NCBI GenBank assembly: GCA_965203505.1
Contig: OZ241880.1
Span: forward strand, 2,356,001-2,420,000
DNA: 64,000 nt
Reading direction: 5' to 3'
Source of the DNA: Bin127 sp965203505
GTDB lineage: Bacteria; Chloroflexota; Dehalococcoidia; Lucifugimonadales; Lucifugimonadaceae
Shown: positions 58,693 to 64,000 of the stretch, in pieces
How the letters are laid out: each line of letters starts with the position of its first letter
Numbering within the stretch: the stretch's first letter is position 1
The notes under the pieces: generated by a model
Told to the model about the DNA's origin: nothing
What the model saw: the letters and a program-made list of their open reading frames with translations, nothing else
Databases searched by the model: none
Made by a program: the position numbers and the translations under genes

Positions 58693-58995
58693 TCTCGTCT
58701 CCGTGTTTTTCCAGTGGTTGTAATCGCCTCGCCGGATGTGATTTCGATGCTTCGAAACCTGTGTTTCAGATCAGGCGCGCGTATTTCACATCTACATGAT
58801 CTTAATGCATCCAAGTTGGCGGAAATCGTGGAGGCGAGTTCCTGGGCTGGGGTACTTCCTGCGACGTGCATCGAAAATCGTAGTAATCATTCACAAAAGC
58901 TGACGCTGGCGGTTGTCATATTCGGTTAGCCCACGTTATTATTCGTTACTAACATTGCGTCTCACGTCTGGTCTCGTATAGCTTTTCCGTTTCTT
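58693..58995. other. Gap between divergent nicotinamidase-like and comEA genes
   Basis: 303 nt. It must contain both promoters. A plus-strand frame from an ATG at 58747 to 58929 (60 codons) exists but has no family similarity or ribosome site and is not called. No repeat or hairpin stands out. Confidence 0.3.
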
Positions 58996-59667
58996 ATGCG
59001 CGAACAACCGCCTCCACATTACAGAACCGCCAACGGCACGTCGTCTGGCTCGCGAGTGCGGTATTTGGCTATCTGGTTGTTGGCCGCGACCGCTGGCATC
59101 GTTGCGTTGACGGGCGCATATTTCTGGGGCGCAACCAACGCGAGTGTCATACAAGTGGAGATACTGATCCCAACGCCCGCGCCCGCGGTCGTTCAAATCG
59201 TGGGCGAGGTTCGGATGCCGGGAGTTTACGAATTGAGGAGCGAAGATCGCGTGCTCGACGCTATCGAAGCCGCGGGTGGGATGACGGAATCGGCGGCGAT
59301 TGAAAGCATCAACCTCGCCGCAACGGTGAAGGATGGGGCGCGAATCGTGGTTCCTGCGGTAACGCCAGCGTCGGCACCGATCTCCGACGACACTCTCGCG
59401 ATTCAAGAAGGCGACGAAGACAGGGCGCTGGATCGATCTGTCGGAAATCAATCGTTGCCTAGTTCGCCGGAATTCCCGCTTGACCTCAACATCGCGACGG
59501 TTGAGCAGTTGAAATCGCTTCCGGGCATTGGAGATACGCGGGCCAATCAGATCGTAGCTTTCAGGGACTCGGTCGGAGGGTTTTCAACGCTCGAACAGCT
59601 GCTTGAAATCAGCGGCATCGGCACAAAGACGTTGGAAGCGATCCGTCCGCTCGTCGTTGTCAGATGA
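58996..59667 (+). CDS. comEA: ComEA-like DNA-uptake protein
   Basis: 223 residues. One N-terminal membrane helix (VRYLAIWLLAATAGIVALTGAYFWG), an SLBB domain (VVQIVGEVRMPGVYELRSEDRVLDAIEAAGGM), a charged linker, and a C-terminal helix-hairpin-helix DNA-binding domain (DLNIATVEQLKSLPGIGDTRANQIVAFRDSVGGFSTLEQLLEISGIGTKTLEAI). This is the complete ComEA design. It binds incoming DNA outside the membrane and hands it to ComEC, whose gene overlaps by 4 nt. Confidence 0.93.
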   Translation: MREQPPPHYRTANGTSSGSRVRYLAIWLLAATAGIVALTGAYFWGATNASVIQVEILIPTPAPAVVQIVGEVRMPGVYELRSEDRVLDAIEAAGGMTESAAIESINLAATVKDGARIVVPAVTPASAPISDDTLAIQEGDEDRALDRSVGNQSLPSSPEFPLDLNIATVEQLKSLPGIGDTRANQIVAFRDSVGGFSTLEQLLEISGIGTKTLEAIRPLVVVR

Positions 59668-61832
59668 GAATTGTCTGGGCATCCACGGCTTTTGCCGTCG
59701 GAGTCGCGTCTGCGATAGCCTTTGGCTTCGCGCCCGGTCAAAACATCCCGATCGTTGCGTTCTGGCTGTTTTCGACGGCGATCGCACTTTCGGCTGTTGC
59801 TTTGATACTGGGACGCCGCCGAGCCGCCTATGCGTTGCTATGCCTCGTTTTCCTGCTTGGTTGTTGGCGAGGCGGCGATGTAACTATCGACGACGCGCGT
59901 TTCGCTGGTCGATCCGATTCGTTGTATACGGTGCGCCAACCTAGCGAAGACCACTGGAACCGACCTTTGGATCGAGCCAGATGGTTTGTGGTGGATCGGT
60001 TGCTGGGGTCGCTCACAGAATCGGAAGCCGGATTGCCGGTGGCGTTGCTGACTGGCGATCGCTCGTTGCTGAGTACTAGCACCACGAACGATTTCAGAGC
60101 TGCGGGCGTTGCTCATCTGCTGGCCATCAGCGGACTGCACGTGTCTTTGGTCGGCGGTTTCGCGATGGCGTTACTGGCGCTGATGTTCGGCAGGAGGCGT
60201 GCCGTTTACTTGCTCGTTCCCGTTTGCCTAGTGTTGCTTTACGCTGCGCTTGCCGGATTCGCCCCTCCCGTGACTCGTGCGGCGATCATGTTCTGCGTTT
60301 TCGTTCTGGGGAGGTTTTTGGGACGCGGATCGCGCACCTTGGCTGCGTTGGCTCTTGCGGCGATGGTGATGATCGCTTGGGAACCAGCGCTCATAACTTC
60401 GCTATCGTTCCAACTGAGTTTCGCCGCCATGCTTGGAATCTCATTCGTCGCGCCGGTTCTCGACGAATTCGTTGAGGTCGCTCGTGTAGATCGGGCGCAG
60501 GGCTTGCCTTCCGAGGCGATGTCACGCCTAAAACGTTTCGTCGTTGGATCGTTGATCGTTTCGATCGCGGCCAGTGTCGCAACATTTCCATTGGTGGCTT
60601 GGCACTTTCAAGTGGTTCCGTTGTGGGGACCGATAGCGACTCTTGTAGCGACACCCGCCATGCCGGTTCTCATATTCTCGACAGCGGCTCTCGCGGTTGT
60701 TGGACCGTTTCCAGCCGTGTCGGTAATCGCATCGATCCCGGTCCAAGCCGCGACTCAATATCTGAATGCGAGCGCCAGCCTTTTTTCCAACCTGCCACCC
60801 GGTCCGATCACGTTTGACGTGTGGTCAGCTTGGACGCTTACAGGGATCTACGCTGCGATCGCCGCGGCGATAGTCGGTTGGCCGTACGTAAAGGGCATGG
60901 GCTCTAGACTCGTTCAATCTCGCTCCTTCACGAGTTTTGGACATGCCATCAATCAGTCTCATACCCAAGCCTTGGCGGTCGCAGCTTCTGTGGTGCTGCT
61001 CGTTGGCGGCTTCGGAATGTGGGCTACTTGGTTCACGAGGGAAGAGACCGAGCTGCGACTCACGGTGACGTTTTTGCAGACCAGCTACGGGGAGTCGATC
61101 TTCGTCCGCACTCCGAACGACAACCGAATGCTGATCGATGGCGGCGGAGATGAACGGGAGGTCGCCGATACGTTAGGCTCGCTATTGCTCCCCTGGGATC
61201 GGGAAATCGACATCGTGATGCTCACGCATCCCGATACAGACCATGTCGGCGGACTGCCTGCCGTATTGAGCGAATTCAACGTCGAATCAGTCATTCATTC
61301 CGGGTTGCAAGCTTCAAGCGGTGCCTTCGAAAGTTGGTCGACCGCGATTGCAGATCACGACAGCGTGGTCGTCGCTCAACCGGGGATGACTATAGGACTC
61401 GACCACGGTGTTTTCTTGGAGATCATATCCGCGGGTTGTCTGGACGGCTCAACTACCTGCTCGGATGCGAATGCGGCATCGATAGTTGCTAGGCTCACCC
61501 ACGGCGATGTCTCATTCCTCTTGACGGGTGACATCGAACGCTCCGCCGAAATCCGACTAGCTAGTTCGGACGCGAATCTACTTTCCACCGTATTCAAAGC
61601 GCCTCACCATGGGAGCGCTACATCCTCAACCGCGACTTTCATCCAAGCGGTCAATCCAACAGCCGTCGTTGTAGCGGCGGGAACACAAAATCGATACGGA
61701 CACCCAGACGAAGAGGTGATGGCGCGGTTAAACCGCGCCGTCGGCGTAGATCGCGTCTTTCGTACCGACCGATTAGGTGCCATCGTTTTTGAAACAGACG
61801 GCAAACGCCTGTGGACGGTGCGCCGGGACTAG
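59664..61832 (+). CDS. comEC: ComEC/Rec2 DNA-uptake channel with C-terminal metallo-beta-lactamase domain
   Basis: 722 residues. N-terminal membrane helices and a DUF4131-like external part are followed by the competence domain (AAGVAHLLAISGLHVSLVGGFA, GFAPPVTRAAIMFCVFVLGRF). The C-terminal domain from about residue 470 has DGGG, MLTHPDTDHVGG (HxDxDH type motif) and the end APHHGS, which are the metal ligands of a beta-lactamase-like nuclease. It forms the channel for transformation DNA. It is convergent with the EF-G-like gene; their stops share the CTAG at 61829-61832. Confidence 0.95.
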   Translation: MRIVWASTAFAVGVASAIAFGFAPGQNIPIVAFWLFSTAIALSAVALILGRRRAAYALLCLVFLLGCWRGGDVTIDDARFAGRSDSLYTVRQPSEDHWNRPLDRARWFVVDRLLGSLTESEAGLPVALLTGDRSLLSTSTTNDFRAAGVAHLLAISGLHVSLVGGFAMALLALMFGRRRAVYLLVPVCLVLLYAALAGFAPPVTRAAIMFCVFVLGRFLGRGSRTLAALALAAMVMIAWEPALITSLSFQLSFAAMLGISFVAPVLDEFVEVARVDRAQGLPSEAMSRLKRFVVGSLIVSIAASVATFPLVAWHFQVVPLWGPIATLVATPAMPVLIFSTAALAVVGPFPAVSVIASIPVQAATQYLNASASLFSNLPPGPITFDVWSAWTLTGIYAAIAAAIVGWPYVKGMGSRLVQSRSFTSFGHAINQSHTQALAVAASVVLLVGGFGMWATWFTREETELRLTVTFLQTSYGESIFVRTPNDNRMLIDGGGDEREVADTLGSLLLPWDREIDIVMLTHPDTDHVGGLPAVLSEFNVESVIHSGLQASSGAFESWSTAIADHDSVVVAQPGMTIGLDHGVFLEIISAGCLDGSTTCSDANAASIVARLTHGDVSFLLTGDIERSAEIRLASSDANLLSTVFKAPHHGSATSSTATFIQAVNPTAVVVAAGTQNRYGHPDEEVMARLNRAVGVDRVFRTDRLGAIVFETDGKRLWTVRRD

Positions 61833-63802
61833 CGGCGATTGTCTTCCGCGTACTGCGCGATCACGCGATCCGTGTCTTGCGCCGGGACCACTTCGTAGTG
61901 GTCCACTACTACGCTGAATGACCCTCGCGCCTGTGTCAACGATCGGAGATCGGCGGCGTATCTTTGCATTGTGGATGTCGGCGCTTCGGCTTTTACGACG
62001 GTGAATCCGTTGCCCAGAGGCTCCATGCCGCTGATTCGGGCCCGTTTGCGGTTCAGGTCGCCCATCACGTCGCCAGCGGTTTCGTCTGGGACAACGACGT
62101 CGACCTTCAAAACCGGTTCGAGCAGTTGGGGTCGAGCATCGCGCATCGCTTGTCGGAAACCCATGCTTCCGGCGATCTCGAAAGCCACACCAGACGAGTC
62201 GACCGAGTGTGAGCTGCCGTCATATAGCTCGACATCGATTCCGACGACCGGAAAACCGGCCAATACGCCCTGCGACGCGGCGTTGCGAACACCTTTTTCG
62301 ACGGACGGGATGTACTCTCTCGGCACGTTGCCGCCGACGACGGAACTGGAAAATGATATTCCGGAATCCGCTCCTGCCGGTGCGACGCGCATCAAGACGT
62401 GGCCATACTGTCCGCTGCCGCCAGATTGCTTCTTGTGTTTGTAGTCCACATCGGCGTTAGCCATGATTGTCTCGCGATACGCGATCTTGGGAAGCGAGGT
62501 GGTCAATGAGACCTCGAACTTCCGAGCGATTCGCTGTATCGCCATCTCTACGTGAATATCGCCTAAGCCGTGCAGTACCAACTCGCTAGTTTCGGCGTTC
62601 CGTTCCAGTCTCAGCGTGGGATCTTCTTCGGTAATGCGGGTCAGCGACGAAGCCATCTTGTCGAGGTCCGACTGTGATTCGGGACTGATCGCAAGCGCAA
62701 AAATCGGAGATGGAAGATCCGCACCGGGCAGTTCCACCGTGTGGTCGCGATCGCATAGCGTGTCGTACGTCGACGCCTCCTGCAACTTGGTGACCGCCGC
62801 GATGTCGCCGCGTACCGCTTCATCCACAACCGTCAGTTCTTTGCCTGCCGGGGAGTAGACCTGTGCGATCCGTTCGCTGTCGCCTTTGGACCCAGTCACT
62901 AACTGCGAGTTGGGCAGCAATGGCGAGCCGTAAACACGCAGGTACGAGACCTTGCCGACGAACGGGTCGGCGGAGGTCTTGAATATCAAGTTCGCGGGCT
63001 TATCTTCCGTCACACCCTCGGGCAACTCTTCTTCGGGAGCCGGGAACAGATCGATGATGGCGTCCATCAGCTGTTCGACGCCGATTTCCTTGTCGGCCGC
63101 AGTGGCGAAGATGGGTATCACCGATCCGGCTTGGATCGCGGATTTGAGTCCTTCTCGCAGTTCTTCCGCCGATACATCTTCACCTTCGAGATACATCATC
63201 ATCAGGTCATCGTCGGACTCGGCGATGGCCTCGACCATCTCCTCCGGCATATCAGCGACATCGCCTTCGAGAAGGTCAGTGACGCCAGTCAGTCCCTCTC
63301 CACTGCCCTCTGGCGCCTGCACCGGCACGCAGTTTCTGCCCCAGGCATCTTGAATGATGGCTACTACCTCATCGAAATCCGTTTCTGGTCGATCAAGTTT
63401 GTTGACGACGATTACGCGAGGCAATCCTGCCTCTTCTGCCGCTGACCACGCTTGAATCGAACCCACTTCGATGCCCGAAGGTGCAGAGATCAACATCACC
63501 GCCACGTCCGCGACCCGCATGGCAGACAACATGTCACCGCGGAAGTCCGGGTAACCGGGCGTGTCAAGGACGTTGATTTTGTGCTCTTTCCACGAACACG
63601 GCAGGATCGCCATCTGCACGCTCGATCCCCGCTCCTGCTCCTCGGGTTCGTAGTCGGAGAGACTCGTCTGATCATCGACCCGCCCTCGGCGATTGACGAC
63701 GCCAGTCTTGTAGTACATGGCATCTGCGAGCGTCGTTTTTCCGGCCCCGCTGTGTGCCGCCAAAACGATGTTTCTGATCTGAGACGATGCAAATGCCGCC
63801 AT
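61829..63802 (-). CDS. Elongation factor G-like GTPase
   Basis: 657 residues, shorter than EF-G (about 690-700). G1 is AAHSGAGKTTLADAM, G3 VLDTPGYPDF and G4 VVNKLDRP; the switch region has EPEEQERGSSVQMAILPC. Domains II-V follow: LHGLGDIHVEMAIQRI and the domain IV region KKQSGGSGQYGHVLMRVAPAG. The AHSGAGKTTL start, the ERGSSV switch and the shorter G domain fit the EF-G-like (EF-G2/'translation factor GTPase') group, not the main FusA. Role probably in translation under special conditions. A good ribosome site (AGGAGA) precedes the ATG. Confidence 0.9.
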   Translation of the reverse strand: MAAFASSQIRNIVLAAHSGAGKTTLADAMYYKTGVVNRRGRVDDQTSLSDYEPEEQERGSSVQMAILPCSWKEHKINVLDTPGYPDFRGDMLSAMRVADVAVMLISAPSGIEVGSIQAWSAAEEAGLPRVIVVNKLDRPETDFDEVVAIIQDAWGRNCVPVQAPEGSGEGLTGVTDLLEGDVADMPEEMVEAIAESDDDLMMMYLEGEDVSAEELREGLKSAIQAGSVIPIFATAADKEIGVEQLMDAIIDLFPAPEEELPEGVTEDKPANLIFKTSADPFVGKVSYLRVYGSPLLPNSQLVTGSKGDSERIAQVYSPAGKELTVVDEAVRGDIAAVTKLQEASTYDTLCDRDHTVELPGADLPSPIFALAISPESQSDLDKMASSLTRITEEDPTLRLERNAETSELVLHGLGDIHVEMAIQRIARKFEVSLTTSLPKIAYRETIMANADVDYKHKKQSGGSGQYGHVLMRVAPAGADSGISFSSSVVGGNVPREYIPSVEKGVRNAASQGVLAGFPVVGIDVELYDGSSHSVDSSGVAFEIAGSMGFRQAMRDARPQLLEPVLKVDVVVPDETAGDVMGDLNRKRARISGMEPLGNGFTVVKAEAPTSTMQRYAADLRSLTQARGSFSVVVDHYEVVPAQDTDRVIAQYAEDNRR

Positions 63803-64000
63803 CTATTCTGTTCTCCTATGTTCTCAAGTCTGCGCGTCTAATCGTTCGGGAAACGCACCCGCCGACGTGCCAAGGGCAACTTCCAACCCACCTCCCAACG
63901 CTCAATGGCAAGTCAACGCAAGTCAGCAATTTATGGGCAATCATAAACCAGATGGCAAATCGCGCGCCGACGGAGGACCGTTGCCGCAGGCTCTGAAAGC
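63803..64000. other. Region upstream of the EF-G-like gene
   Basis: Contains the ribosome site and probably the promoter of the EF-G-like gene (minus strand). No other feature recognised before the window ends. Confidence 0.3.

Overview
The window looks like one stretch of chromosome from a free-living bacterium of the Chloroflexota, most like the SAR202 / Dehalococcoidia-related lineages. This is inferred from gene content, not from a marker-gene tree. Clues are two mandelate-racemase-type enolase superfamily genes, three peptide/opine-type ABC importer loci, several lipoproteins whose N-terminus is a long Val/Glu/Lys 'tether', Thr/Pro-rich linkers, many small catabolic enzymes and dispersed palindromic intergenic repeats. 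I see no rRNA, CRISPR array, integrase or transposase gene; one tRNA (Lys, anticodon CUU) is present.

Region 1 (1-16.3 kb): a cut-off gene end, a DCC thiol oxidoreductase, a rhodanese, a DUF2442/DUF4160 pair, a tethered six-repeat TolB-like propeller, a sugar phosphate isomerase-like TIM barrel, a DUF3500 protein, ABC importer 1 (SBP-DppB-DppC), an amidohydrolase, an orphan HigA-like regulator, an aldo/keto reductase, two tiny paralogous membrane proteins, a PHP-domain hydrolase and an enolase superfamily member. The gaps carry copies of a 32-nt repeat and related hairpins.

Region 2 (16.5-30.6 kb): fhs (one-carbon metabolism), a heptad-repeat coiled-coil protein, an apparent minus-strand operon (enolase superfamily dehydratase, Gfo/Idh/MocA oxidoreductase, di-haem oxidoreductase, lipoprotein), then two giant overlapping FtsX-type permease genes without an adjacent ATPase.

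Region 3 (30.7-43.7 kb): two further minus-strand ABC importer operons. One is headed by a collagen-like lipoprotein. The other continues into DUF1800, DUF1501 and NHL-repeat genes. None of the three importers has its ATPase genes nearby.

Region 4 (44-64 kb): mostly housekeeping: tRNA-Lys, a cyclase-family hydrolase, an RNase HII-YraN fusion, mnmA, rsfS, ndk, tsaB, tsaE, thiL, a metallophosphoesterase, a tautomerase, thiE, a membrane pyrophosphatase, a nicotinamidase-like protein lacking the usual cysteine, comEA-comEC and an EF-G-like GTPase. Embedded here is a two-gene unit of an ABC-type ATPase overlapping a protein with a PD-(D/E)XK-like motif. This pair is my best candidate for an undescribed (possibly defence) system.
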